Assembly: GCF_001949145.1 (NCBI RefSeq)
Contig: NW_019091450.1
Location: 2,051,402 to 2,115,401 of the forward strand
Length of the DNA: 64,000 nucleotides
Reading direction: 5' to 3'
Source of the DNA: Acanthaster planci
Taxonomy: Eukaryota; Echinodermata; Asteroidea; Valvatida; Acanthasteridae
Shown here: one piece after another, positions 11,711-24,900 of the stretch
How the letters are laid out: every line of letters starts with the position of its first letter
Numbering within the stretch: position 1 is the first letter of the stretch
The notes under the pieces: generated by a model
Told to the model about the DNA's origin: nothing
Database searches by the model: none
Seen by the model: only the letters and a program-made list of their open reading frames with translations
Program-made: the position numbers and the translations under genes

Positions 11711-12464
11711 CTAGCCCAGGTTGGACGTCGTCTACAGGCATTGTGACTAATGTCTAGGGTATAAAAGTTTTCCTCTTCCTTCAATATGAAGATTTTTCAA
11801 CCTTTTTTCTCACATTTTTACCGGCGAAGATAACTCAAACTTCGTTCACAAGTGCCTTGTACCCCGAATTCCATAAATGTTGTGTTGAAAAATACTAAAT
11901 ACGCCCGTGGACAACATATTTTGCCTGAAATTCAGTGCAACTCCACACTTTCTGTCATGAACGATCTACATGTACGTTCGTCTAGTTCGCATACTTACAC
12001 ATGCGCGAAATGCATAGTAACAGATCGCCCCTTACACAGCGCAGAAGAGCTGCGGGCGTAAGAAGTCACAGATAAGGCTGTGCCTGAAACACACTTCCAA
12101 AGCTACGGCTAGGTCTGTTGTCTGCGCATCTCCATGCATTTCCAGTGGAGTGAAGACCTAGCTCTAGACAACATAACAGAATAAGGGCCGAGCTTGGAGG
12201 TCATTTCACGCATGGGCAAATGCGGAAAACTTGAAGTTTCACAAAAATTTCCTGCAAAATATGTTGTCTGTGGGCATATTTAGTAATTTCTACATAGCTT
12301 TTATGGAAATTGGGATACAAGGCACTTAAGCGCAACATTTTAGCTGTCTTCACCAGGTAAAATGTGAGAAAAAAAATGTTGACAAAAATTTTGCATTGTA
12401 GGAGGACTTTCAACCCAGGACGTCAGTCGTAGTGTAAATGAAGACAACGTCCAACCTGGGCTAG
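11711..12464. mobile_element. Fold-back element 1 with about 240-bp inverted ends
   Basis: CTAGCCCAGGTTGGACGTCG at the left returns as the reverse complement at the right (about 12440-12464). Further in, AAGTGCCTTGTACCCC and ACAACATATTTTGCCTGAAA (11850-11930) pair with the segment at 12245-12330. There is no coding frame. It is a long-TIR non-autonomous element; the class cannot be told. Confidence 0.65.
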
Positions 12465-12597
12465 GTGTGGACTAGCCCCAGACTGTGGGCCAGTCTACTG
12501 GACTCCCTCCATATCCTTGACCCCACAGTGGCTAATCCAAAAGTGGACACTCTGCTAAAACGCCTTTTATGAAATCCCTTTTGAGTGTATGGATCAC

Positions 12598-12656
12598 TTA
12601 ACCCTAACACTCCTCAATCCTTCACCTGTTGGAGGACTGAGGAATGTTAGGGTTAA
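12598..12656. repeat. 59-bp TTAA-ended hairpin element
   Basis: The sequence runs TTAACCCTAACACTCCTCAA to TTGGAGGACTGAGGAATGTTAGGGTTAA as an almost complete palindrome with a small loop around CACCTG. It differs at about two positions from the reverse complement of 61644-61700, so the two are copies of one tiny element. It sits inside the fold-back element at 12467-13327. Confidence 0.7.
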
Positions 12657-13152
12657 TACCCCATCTAAACATCGATGTATTACTTTGGGCAATTTCCAGT
12701 TTGTAGAAGTCCATGAAATATTGGTTTCGATTTGGGCCATTTGTTTACTACAGCGATTAACTCCTGATCGTTGAATGATGCCAAACACAGTTGGGATCTG
12801 TTTGGTCTGGGAAACAGTCAGCATTATTACATAGATCGCAAGACCATGACGCTGCCAAAGAACATTGATGAATGATAAACCGAAATACATGATGCTTGGG
12901 ATCTAGTGAACTCATTGCCAGACATAGCGTGGCGCAGCATGGCACGCACACCATTCGCTCATCCAATCCACTGATTTCTCAGTGGTCCAATCCCCATCCC
13001 GCACAATTATGACTTGCATCCATGAAAATACCCAACTATTGTACTAATACTATTGTTTTCGTCACATTCATTGCATTTACACATACACATAACTCAGTCA
13101 TAGGCCTAACATGCCTGAGGCTTCATTGCGAGTGATACACAGTCACAGATCA

Positions 13153-13196
13153 AACAGCAGTTTGGATCACTTAGACAAAGTGATCCAAATGCTGTT
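13153..13196. repeat. Stem-loop, about 19-bp stem
   Basis: AACAGCAGTTTGGATCACTT and AAGTGATCCAAATGCTGTT flank a four-base loop, with one mismatch. It is part of fold-back element 2. Confidence 0.6.
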
Positions 13197-13327
13197 TTAC
13201 CAGAGACTGTTTTATCAGTGACAGCATTATACTGTCTGGTTCCCAGATCGAACAGACTCTGTGGGGCCAAGGATACAGAGGGAGTCCAGCAGACTGGCCC
13301 CCAGTCTGGGGCTAGATTGATGTGGAC

Positions 13328-15925
13328 ATAGTACTCAGTTAGTAGGCCCTATGCATTGTACTGACATGGTCAGCTGGTGAAGGATAATTTGTTCACAAGT
13401 TCCTACAACATGCACCGAGACGATGGTGCATCAACCTTGTTGTGCAAAGCATAATTTCGGGATTGACTAGACCTGTCACTGCGAGTCACGCAGAGCTACA
13501 GTGCAAGGGAACTGTACACGTTTACATTCACAATCATTAGACGCCATGGACATGATGAAGCCCGGGCCCATTTACGCCATCTTGATGTTTATCATCTGCG
13601 ATTTCCCCCGTCCTTTTTACAAATGCAATGTTCGAAACCTTTCTGACGGTATTAAAGAATTTAATCCAAGTGCAATTTCGGAACAAACTTACCACTTTCA
13701 CTTTAACCAAAAGCTAATGGGTACAAGTAGGTTATTTTTGCAAGATCTGCCTAGATATCATGGCATTTGAAGACAGAAATTTCCGTCTTTTCTCTCGTAG
13801 ATTTTGCTGCGAGGCAGGGTGAGACTTCACTGGTGATCTATTAAGTGGCTGTACAAAAGACACGCAAGCATGGCAGACAGATTTTAGCCGAGTACCAGCA
13901 ATTACTACATCTGCGCAAACGTGATGCGCAGATTTGTTGTGACCTGTTAAGTCACTTCGAGGGTTTCTAATGAATAATGATAATTTATGTCTGGTGTTGG
14001 CCGCAGCGTACCTAGCTGGCTTGGCCACTTGTGTTAGCTAACATACTTAAATACATATAATAATAATAGTTATATATCACACTGAAGATTTGATTATGAC
14101 CGCTACAGATGTGTCCTTTAATTCACAGACAATTATGAACTCCTCCCGTCAGGAAAACGCTATCATTTAAAAGTGCAGAACTACCCGCGCTGGACAAATT
14201 AAGTTTTCTTCCTAAATCCAAACAACTAATTATCCAAATATCAGTCAGCTGTGAGAGGTTTGTACGCTGTTTGTTTTACATTAATATGAACTGACTATTT
14301 TAAAACTATTTTCAAACCTTTAATATTTTATATATGTAGATTGTTTTAAAGATCTTTAGGTATATTCAAATTTCAAGGCCGCACATAATTTCTCCAATGA
14401 GAAATAATAAAGTTTACTACTCTAAGCCGGTCTCTGATTGAATCGGATCACATTTGATTGAGATTCAGCTTAAGTTGATGCTGTTACCAAGTCGACTAGT
14501 CAAGGTGAAATTGCATCAACTTTTGTGTCATCGCTAATGATTAAAATGCGCCGGTACCTGCCACTGGGGAGACCGGATGCCTGTATTGAACATTTTCTTC
14601 CCCATTCACGATTATACCTTCTGCCACTGCAGCTAACATAATTCCTTATTTTGAATCATCTTTTGTGGGAAAGGTGTTTACAAATGGAGTTGCTGCAAAT
14701 CCAGTATATTTTCTTTTACCCAAACTAAGTGTAGCCAGAACCTCTGGCTATTCAGGCATTTTGCAGAATTTATTTTCACATACCGTTGGAAAACTTTTGT
14801 AAAATTTAAAAGATAAGGTCGCATTTTTATCCGTTGAAATTCAGAGACTACACAAAAAGCTATGTATTTGAAGATGTGTCGATTAAATCTGTTCGGCCGT
14901 ATGTATGTCAGGTTTCCAAAGTGTCATGTAATTGTTAATTTACAGTAAAGTTGTTGCCTCACGAAATTGGTAACTAAATTTCATTCACAGTTTGTCGATT
15001 TGGCCAGTGCACACTTTGTATCTGATTTGAATTGAATCAAAATGAGCCAAGGCTGTCAGATTTGGAGTTCAGTTCGTCCTCCGGAGATTTATCTAAATCT
15101 GATTCGAAGCACATCTTGAATGGCCAGCTTAGACTGGACTTATTTTTCTTCTAAACAGTCAAACAGGCTGAGCTCTTCAACTAGGATATTTTTCCCACAT
15201 AGAGATAGTCATAAAACAAGAGTACTTGTAACCAACAGTGATAAGAGGACCATTCGATTGCTGATACAGGCTTTCAATAAATCAATAAGCAAATTACAAT
15301 GATAATCTCCGGCATAAGTATATCTTGCCCTGGGCACTCTGTAAGCATTGAAAGTTCGTAGACTTCAAGGATTTTGTTTTTCTTTCCTTTGCAGGTGCGG
15401 AATTTTGGTCCAGGTCCGACATTTTAAGGGCGTGGGATGGTTGCAGCCCTTGATAGCTCAATGGTCCGCTCAACTTCTACCTGGCTTCAATTTTAGGTCA
15501 TCAAGAATTTCCCAATATTCTTACCCCATTTTATTTGGCCATTTTGTTGGAAGAATTCCCACCCAAAGTACTAGATGGCTGCGCTTTTACTCACAGAGTC
15601 AGTATTTTGGAGGACCATTTTAGTATTTTTTTGAGTTATTTTCTACTTTTGTTGGGTGGTGGGGGTTATTCCTGGAGGCCGAACGTACTAGATACCTGAC
15701 CACGAGACGTTGCTCGTTCCGCGCGCAGTGGGTACAAGTGTAAAGAGGTAAGAAGCTCCCCACACTTGCCGAAAGAGGGCGCTTTCTTTTCATCGTCAAT
15801 GTAAATAACTTCTTGACAATGGCGAATCATCCGTTACGCGTTCAAAGTGCCCTAACTTTCAGGCTTTATAACCGCCCTTTTTCACACTACACTTGAGTAA
15901 TTATAATCATTTCGAAGTCAGAAAC
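13328..15925. other. Gene-free stretch upstream of the Sec14-spectrin gene
   Basis: No convincing exon on either strand. Mostly AT-rich single-copy-looking DNA. The last 270 bases, with CGTTCCGCGCGCAGTGG near 15715, are the likely promoter and 5'UTR of the gene starting at 15926. Confidence 0.4.
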
Positions 15926-18900
15926 ATGGAGGAACTTGAAGACAATGAAGGTAATGTACAAGCTCTTGAATCGCAGAGAAAAGAAGTCATTTCTGAACGT
16001 GCTCCACCATGTCCACGAAGTTAACGTAAAATGGTGATGCTCGACAGTAACGTCAGACGTCAGGCCTGCACATGCAACACAACTGAGTGATCTTTATGAG
16101 TCATTATTTCACTGTATATTGGTAGGCTTATAGGGCCACGCCTGATTAATTGCTGTTCAACTCCTGCCCCATGCCAAGATGTGGGGAGTGGGGATTGTAT
16201 CACTAGGCACTATCACATGTACGTGTATCACTTGCATATCGAAGTGACCTGACCTGCTGACATGTCCGAACGTAGCCCCACTACTACCACTAGGCCTAGT
16301 GTGGCATGGACTTTCGCTACCACTCCATCCTTAGCCACACATCCTTATTTGCATGTTAGTGTAGTCAGATAGTGAAAAAGTTTGGCGCACCATCTTATAA
16401 TTGTTGGCGTAATTTTTTTGCACACAGAGATGATCCTTAACCTCTCCACTTTCTTAGCGCCATTTACATGATTTAGGCCTATTGACTAATTTCACTCTCG
16501 TTTTTCTGGTATATTATAGTCTTTTTGCCTTCACCCATTCAATCTCATGGGCTCGCTGTCACAGTCGCCATCTTTAAAATAAGGTCGTTGAACATTATGC
16601 CACTTGACCCCTCATCGTCTCCACGGCTGTTCCATGTCAAGACATGCGAAAAGATACATGTACTACATGTACATGTACCAATGGCCTCTTCCAAAAATCA
16701 CGCCTACGATTATAAGAGGGTGCGCCAAACTTTTTCACTACGCTGACACGCAAATTTTGTATACGGATGTGTGGCTAAGGATGGAGCGGTAGCAAGAGTC
16801 CGTTCCACACTAGTGGGGTTAGCCCGAACCGAGTGAGTGATATTAATAACGCAGTGGCTGTTGTTACATCAGCTAGTAACGCATCTCCCATTTTCTGTTG
16901 TTACGGCACTGCAACTGCGCAAGCGCCAACTTAAGCGCAGAATTCTGACTTTATTTCCCTTTAAAAAAATCCTCCAAAGCCTCTGATAAGTAAGTAAAAG
17001 TAAGATAAGTAAGTAAAAAAAGATTCCTGCTTAGGCCTATACGATTAGAAACCAACATAAAAAACAATTATGGTATAAAACATGAAATTTAGGTGGAAAA
17101 AAATAAATTAGTCCAAGCGCAGATTTGAACTCTTACACCAGTGGTTCCTAACGTTCCACCTTGACCACTTGGCTACAAACATGACAAACGTACTATATAA
17201 ACCCTTGTGATGATCAGCTACATGTACATCATGTACATGTACGTCATCGCACTTGCGCACTTCAGTGCCGTAACGATACAAAATGAGAAATGCATTATGA
17301 CTGCCGTAACTATAGCCACTTCATATTAATAAAGTCTCCCCCACTCATTCACACTCCTCTTGCCATGTTGCCGAATGATTGAATATTATTAAATTTATTA
17401 TTATTAATAATAACCAGAGTTGTCAGGCGAAATGTAATGAGCAGTATGCCGTGACCGTGACTGACTGAGGCTGTTTAATTAGCAAGTCTTGTCTTGAATG
17501 GCCAATGTCAGTCAGTCATACCAGTTTCAGTGGCATTCTTTTTGACCCTTTTACTTTAAAATTAGGGTCAACATGTTTACTGATGGAGTTACAGTATAAA
17601 CATGACAATACATGTACATGTACATGTAGGTACAGACACAGCGCTAAATGTGGAGAGTGAGCATGGCGAGTTTTGTTCGGAACTTGTACTCATGGTTTGA
17701 CTTTTCTGCCATAATAAACATGATCAGCATGTTCTCCTGACATGCTTTCATTTGCTACTGTACGTTTGACAGTACATGTGTAGCACTGACACGACTATGA
17801 CATTACAATAACTTTGCAAATCCATATTACATGTATCTCAGATCTCATGCTCAAAGTTGATGGCCATAAAAGAAAAGGTACATGTACATGTATTTTCAAA
17901 GAAAAATTGATAAGTTTTTCATTCCTCCATACATGTACATGTATGTGTTACTTCATCAGATTTACACTTTTTGATATGAAAGAAAATTGGTCGCCAGATT
18001 TTTGATAGTTATTCAGTCATATTAAGAAAGAAAATTGGCAGCCAGATTTTTGATAGTTTTAAGTCATATTAAGAAAGAAAATTGATAGCTAGACGTACAA
18101 TACATGTACCAACCAGACATGCCAGAGGGAATCTTTGCAGGACTTGATTTTAGAGTTTAACTGTGGACATGGTGGAGTGTATCTTACATCTTGTTGGCCA
18201 ACATAAATTTATTGATAAGGGTGCTGCATAGGTGTACATGAATATGTAATTTAAGGTAGCTTTTTGGCTGCCACGGCTTCTTGGCAGAAAACTGGGGTCT
18301 TGTTTACAGTCATACAGTTCACATGCACATTTCTTGACCAGTAATTTACTTTGCACAGCAAGCAGAATATTTGGCCATCACCCTAACCCTCCATCCAGGG
18401 TCATGTACATCTACATGTACAGCTGTATGTTCACCCAGCACTGCTGGTGTATCAATTTAGTTTTATACATGGAATTGTGCATGTACATGTATGGGACGGT
18501 GCATGACAGGGGTGTCCGGTCTCCTGCAACTGCGGCTTCAAATTTTGATTAAAAGAGGCAGTGGTGAAGAACCATAGCCAGTGTTCGAACTTGTGCATGC
18601 CATACAGTCTCACATGGAGACTTGCATCATGTGTTGCCAACATACGTACATGTACACGACATACATGTACATGTACGTGTACATTGTAAACTGTTGAAAC
18701 TATTTCTTGTAGGGGTTTTCCTGAAGATGCCGTATGTACCCCACTATATATTTGCAGTGGATGTTGGTAATGACATACATGATAAAGCCAAAAGTGCAAA
18801 AAAATTTTTAAAAGAGATACATGTACATGTATTGAGCTATTTCATGCAGCATCGTCATTAGAGGCGAGTATCGATTTTTGGACATTATCATTTAAACTGA

Positions 18901-21900
18901 CTTTTATCGACAGCATTAAACCCTACTAAATTCTACAATATTCGAATATCAACTGGACTTTTGGTTAGACAATGAATTGTTGTGACAGAATCAAATCACA
19001 GCCAACCAGATTTTTAAGTTCATGAATCTCGCTTTAGAAAACTTTTGCAAGCTAAAGACCATCACTGCATCAGGATGGCTTTAATAGTTCAACACTGGCT
19101 TCATATTTATGTGTTTTACATTCTTGTGGAAACCCCGGGTGCAAGGATATCATTTTTTTTTTACATTAAGAGAAGAAATAAACAAATATTCACTGCTTAA
19201 AAAAAGCTGATGCATATTTGATTACAAAACATCATTGACTAACAAAATAATCCATCAGACATCTTGTTTCCATCACAAAGCTCACTGGCATTTGTGTGTG
19301 ACCCTAAACTATAAGCAAAACTAAGTTGAGGAAGGAAACATACTGTATAAGGTGCTTTGGCTCTTGGTGGCTGGACATATCACTCTGCATCATTATGTCT
19401 AAGTGGCTTGCCTGCACAGTGTAACAAGATCCAACAGGTCAACTCTCCCCAAGGCCAGACAGCCTGGGAGTCTGTGGTTGCTAGTCACCACAAGATCCAA
19501 CAGGTCAACTCTCCCTAAAGCCAATCAGCTTGGAGTCTGTGGTTGATAGTCACCACAAGATCGAACTGGTCAACTCTCCCCAAGGCCAAACAGCCTGGGA
19601 GTCTGTGGTTGCTAGTCACCACAAGATCCAACAGGTCAACTGTCCCCAAAGCCAATCAGCTTGGAGTCTGTGGTTGCCAGTCACCACAAGATCCAACAGG
19701 TCAACTCTCTCCAAGGCCAAACAGCCTGGGAGTCTGTGGTTGCTAGTCACCACAAGATCCAACAGGTCAACTCTCCCCAAGGCCAAACAGCCTGGGAGTC
19801 TGTGGTTGCTAGTCACCACAAGATCCAACAGGTCAACTCTCCCCAAGGCCAAACAGCCTGAGTGAGAGTCTTTGGTTGCTAGTCACCACAAGATCCAACA
19901 GTGGCATTGTTGGGACTAGCTTCCATTGTCTTTAACATGACCAGTTTGTTTGGCTGCGGTTGAATGTCTGGTGCATCAAAGTGCCTCAGACTTTTTCACC
20001 AGATGCACTGCATCTGGCAGGTCTAGATTAATGTGCATAATGAACACGTTTATGGTGGAAGAAAAAAATTATAAGTGCTACATACAGGTGTACTTGATAT
20101 TCACACTGATTGTACACGTATACCACACCACTGTACAGAGGACCTTCGTGGAGCACCCTCACAGAGGACAAGTCTTTGTTGCTGTGCTTGAGTAGACACT
20201 ACTGTATTTCATTGTCACCTTAACCTAAATAACAAACATGTCCTCTGTGAGGGCGTTCCATACAGGCCCTCTATTGAACACAGACCCTTGAACTTATTAG
20301 AATGACAGAAATTTCCATACATGTGGACCACCCTAAAAAATCAATAATGTGCTTGGGAGCAACATATTGGGTCTCAGGCATATACTGTACTTTAGAATTG
20401 ACACATGCTCATAGCAGGTGATGGTGGGTGTGTGGAAAACAGCTGTGACCAATGATATGATAGATGTCCTGAAGGTTAGTCATTGTTGGCAAATACTCGA
20501 TAGTGTCACACCCTAGACAATGCAACTACAGCTTCCCCAGACTGTCAACTAACCACCTGACCACTGATAATTGGCTCCATATTGCATATTGCTCTGTTAT
20601 TTTTCAGTTAGGATTTTGTACATTTGATGTGATGACATGATTGGCTCAACTTTCATCCTTGCGTTCAGTTGTAGTACTTGTTCTTGTCTTTTTTCCTAAA
20701 TGTTACACAATCCTGCAGTGAATTGTGGCATTACCTGTTGATGGATTAACAGTTGGACATTATACTCATTCCAGTTGGACAAAGGAATCATGGCACTCAG
20801 AGGGAAAGTAGTTTATTTTCAAGGTACATGTACTGTGCAAATGCATTGCAGTATTGTGCAAACACATGCATCTTATAGAGAGAATGTGCAGCGTGCATCA
20901 TGGGTACATGTACAATGTACATACATGTACATGTATACTGGCAGGCAGACTTAAACATGATACTTGTACCATGTACATGTACATGTATCATATCATGTGC
21001 ATACCAACTACATGTACCATGAATATGTGTAGAGTTATGAGTAAATAATAGGGAGGTTTCAAACGCTAACGGTTACATTTAGCACGCGGGTTATGTCACC
21101 AGTTTATGTGGTGTCATGATGTTATACACAGGTCACTCTCTGCTAATCGTACACACGGCATGGACTTGCTACTTGTACAAAACGTGTAATTTCAAATTTC
21201 CAGTTAATCTGTGTTACATTCTGTATGTATTCACAATCTGAGTGAAAATTACTGAATTGCTGATGTTCACTGGTTGGTTTTGTGGGTTTTTAAAATCTTT
21301 CAAATACAAAAACATTAGTGTACAAAAGGTCAATTTCAAGGTGGTTTCCAGTGTCAGAAATAGACTTCGCGAAACAATGTATAGATCGTTAACAGATACA
21401 GAGAGCTAAATGTTCATCCGTTCACATGCGAAACCTCCCTGCAGACCAAACAGTGCTTACTCATGTCAAACGTTATTAGCATGTACATTCATGTGTGCAC
21501 AGTACAAGTATTAATGTAAATAAGTAAATACATGTACTGTACATGTAAACTACTTTCTTATTTCTAATTCTTTCCTTTTTCAAATATTTTTTTTCAGATG
21601 ATCAGTTTTTCTTCAGCCGTGCTCCAAGAATGCCAGAAGATGACATCATTATGTCAGAGGTTGCTATCCTTACAGGTACATTCACCATACATACATGTAC
21701 ATGTATACATGTATGTATCATTTGTTACATTTGCCTGGAGCAGAAGCACCCCCTAATTGGTTGAAAAGAGCCATGTTGGTTGGGAGTGTTCATTTTCCTG
21801 GTAGCGATTTAACTGTAATGTGTACATTTCTTAGTCGTTCATGAACCAGCAAAGTTGAGTTAGACCAAATGTGTCTCTGTTGCTGAGAACATTGTGCCTC

Positions 21901-24900
21901 TCTTGGTCCAGTTCGAGGCCCATTGCAGCTCTGTACAACATTTGCAACATTTTCACACCATAGGACATTGACAGTCTCCTCAGCTCTGTACAACATTTGC
22001 AACATTTTCACACCATAGGACATTGATGGTCTCCTTAGTAGTCTACATTGTTCTTTGTTTCCTTCTTAATCATGGAAATTGTGGAGGCATTCATTCAAGT
22101 GTCCTCGTAACCGAATTGTATTACTATTTTTTTCTTTTCAGGAGGGAGAGACCAGCATGGCAGGCCAATCATTGCATTTCCAGCCAGGTATCACACGATA
22201 CTGGAGTCAAAGGTCAAAGCAAGTGGTATGGATAGTCTTCTCCGATACTACATTGACATCACAAGGTTTGTCATAACATGTGACCCTAACAAAAACGGTC
22301 TTCACTTGTACAATGATCTTTTTGTACAGTTTCTTATTAAAGCCTGGAAAGTGTACTCAGAAATCCACTTTGAGGCAATATTTCAATTTTTTGGCATGTA
22401 CATGTACATTGAATGCTTGTGGAAGACAGTTACATGTACATGTATCATAACTGAGGTCTTTTTAATCTATAATGCCTTGATCTGCAGTCCACATAAATCT
22501 GTAATATAAATGTACACACAGTCTATGGACATGGCAGACAGCAAGGTCTGGTTTGATACACACATAGGAGACTTAGGGTTGTACAGCCCAGAATCCCTAT
22601 GTTGGGAATTGGGTGCCAAAGTTGCTCAATGGATAGTGTCCGATTGGACAGACTTGGCTGTGAAGAATCTTAGTAGACTGCCTACAGGCACACAGTCTGT
22701 ACACTGTACATGTAATATTGGCATAGTTAGTTGTGTTCTTGTGTGCACAGAAATTTACATGGGCACTAAACGTTTTCCTTGCATAAAAAAATTGCTGACA
22801 GACAGGTGATAAAACAAGCAGATGATGGCTTGCAAAATTTGTAAACAGTGCACATATCCATCATGCACAGCACATAATGAGTAGATGTACAATGTTTGCT
22901 TAAAGATCATTATCACTGTGGCCATATTAACATAATTTGGAAGGCATAAACATAAATTTATCTTTGGCTATATTACAGGGTAGCTGACAGGAAGCGTGGC
23001 TTTGCATTTGTCACCGATCTCAGATTCTCTACATTGGATTTTATTCTCCTGATGAAATCAATACTCAACAGCATCCAGGTAGGATGGTGTACATGTACAT
23101 GCATTTTAATATTGTCACTTATAAAACATGCATACATGTCCATGTAGAAGTCATTTTACGAGCTGGTTTGCATTTTTTTGCAACAAGTGACGTCGGCAAA
23201 CTGAGGCATTGCTTTGTACCTGAGCCTGGATTCATGACAGCAGCTTGGATTCCTGGCCCTTTAGCTCTAGAGTCTGTGTGTAAAATCCCTCAGTTGTGTA
23301 GTGTAATCTAACATTTACATGTAATTTTTGATTAAAATTAATTGAATTATTTAATTGAGATATGGTTTTTTGAAGGCTGGAAGTTATATACATGTACATG
23401 TACCAGAGCTGTATATGCTAACTAGAGTTGAAGTAAACAGTCTACTGTGCATACCCCGGTCATGCTTCTGCATATATTCGTACCAGCATTTGTACTGTGT
23501 TTTCAAGCTTCAGACATTGAATAAAATACATGTACATGTACCTATGTCAGTTTGAGACCTTCCATTAATTTTTATGAGGCTTTAATGTACGTACGCTTAC
23601 ATGTCAAAAAGATGTGGGTGATGTACATAATGTACCATATGTACAATTGTACACGTACAGATATGCAGACAGCACCCCAGGGCCGATTTCGTAGAGCTGC
23701 TTAAGCACATACATGTAAATTGCAAAAAAACCTTGCTTAATAAATAAAGGTCATCAGCTCAAACTCTGTGTGATTGTCATGTTAACCAAAAGACAGGTAC
23801 CAGTAAACACCATTCCAAAACAGTATACATCACAAGAAGTTTTGGCTGGTAAACTGATTTCTCAAGCAAGGTGTTTTCTCACTTAAACATGTACATGCTG
23901 GTGGGCCAATTTCACAGCGCTGCTTAAGCGAAAAATTTGTTTAAGCATGAAAAAACCTTGATTGACCAATCAGGTTACCAGCCAAAACTTCTTGTGATGT
24001 TCTAGTATGTTGTTTTAGAATGGTATTTACCTGTCTTTGAGCTGATAACCTTTGTTTCTTAAGCAAGGTTTTTTTTCGTGCTTAAGCAAATTCTGTGTTT
24101 ATAAGCGGCTCTATAAAATTGGCCCCCTTGGGTTGCTGGTATGTTATATTTGTACAAGTATGTACATGCACAGTGTTTGTGAAACAAATTGGAGACCAGA
24201 CTAGGGTCAGTAACCATAGTAACCATGTTCATAAAGTTTAACAAATAATCGCTGATTGAACTTGACTCATGATGTGGTGTTGTTTGCTTAAAGCATTGAA
24301 ATTCCATTTTATGCAGTAGTTTTTATGTTATGTTGTTTTGTTTTTGGTCAGGCTGAGATGAAAGGAGCAATAGGAACCTGTGTGCTTTATGCAATACTTC
24401 CACTCAACAAGAAAACGCACAAAGATACTTTGACTCATCTAGCGCTGAGACAAAGCAAGAAGAAGATGAACAAGAATATTATACCACCTTACTTCCAGGT
24501 AGGCCTTCAAGCAGTGTCATTGTTGAATCAGCCGGTTGGGTATTCCAACAGAGCATGCTCAGTACGAGGAACACCTATGGATGTGTGTCATAGTCTGTCC
24601 TATCAGCATAGCCATACGTTGACCCATGCACCTGCTGTGTGCCTGAAAGACCTTGGCTTTTTGAAATACTGAACTGGCTCATTGTGATGCTTTTTGTGCC
24701 ATTTTTATAAACTCTTCTAAAGTAGGCATACGTGTAATAGTACCTTTGTCTATCAATGAAGCAGGTTTCCCTGACCTGTAAGGGGGAACCTCATTGATTT
24801 AGTGAGTACCTCAGCCTTTTCTGGCTTGTTTTGCCAACTCTCGCTGAAAACAGGAAAAAATTTATGTAAAGATAACAGAAATGTTGGACTAGTTCAATTT

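Larger units (their letters stand above)
12467..13327. mobile_element. Fold-back element 2, abutting element 1
   Basis: GTGGACTAGCCCCAGACTG, then CCAGTCTACTGGACTCCCTC and GACCCCACAG (12467-12531), match the reverse complement of 13253-13327. The inverted ends are about 70 bases. Inside lie the 59-bp hairpin (12598) and an independent stem-loop at 13153-13196. Confidence 0.6.

Noticed and set aside
13501-13770. 89-codon frame between SHOC2 and the Sec14-spectrin gene
   Set aside because: No family resemblance and no supporting signals; length is within chance for this DNA.
19530-19865. Open frames of 66-111 codons on both strands
   Set aside because: They run through the 65/66-bp minisatellite; the repeating peptide follows from a period divisible by three, not from selection.
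19424-19905. CRISPR-like array
   Set aside because: Repeats are directly contiguous with no unique spacers, and the genome is eukaryotic.
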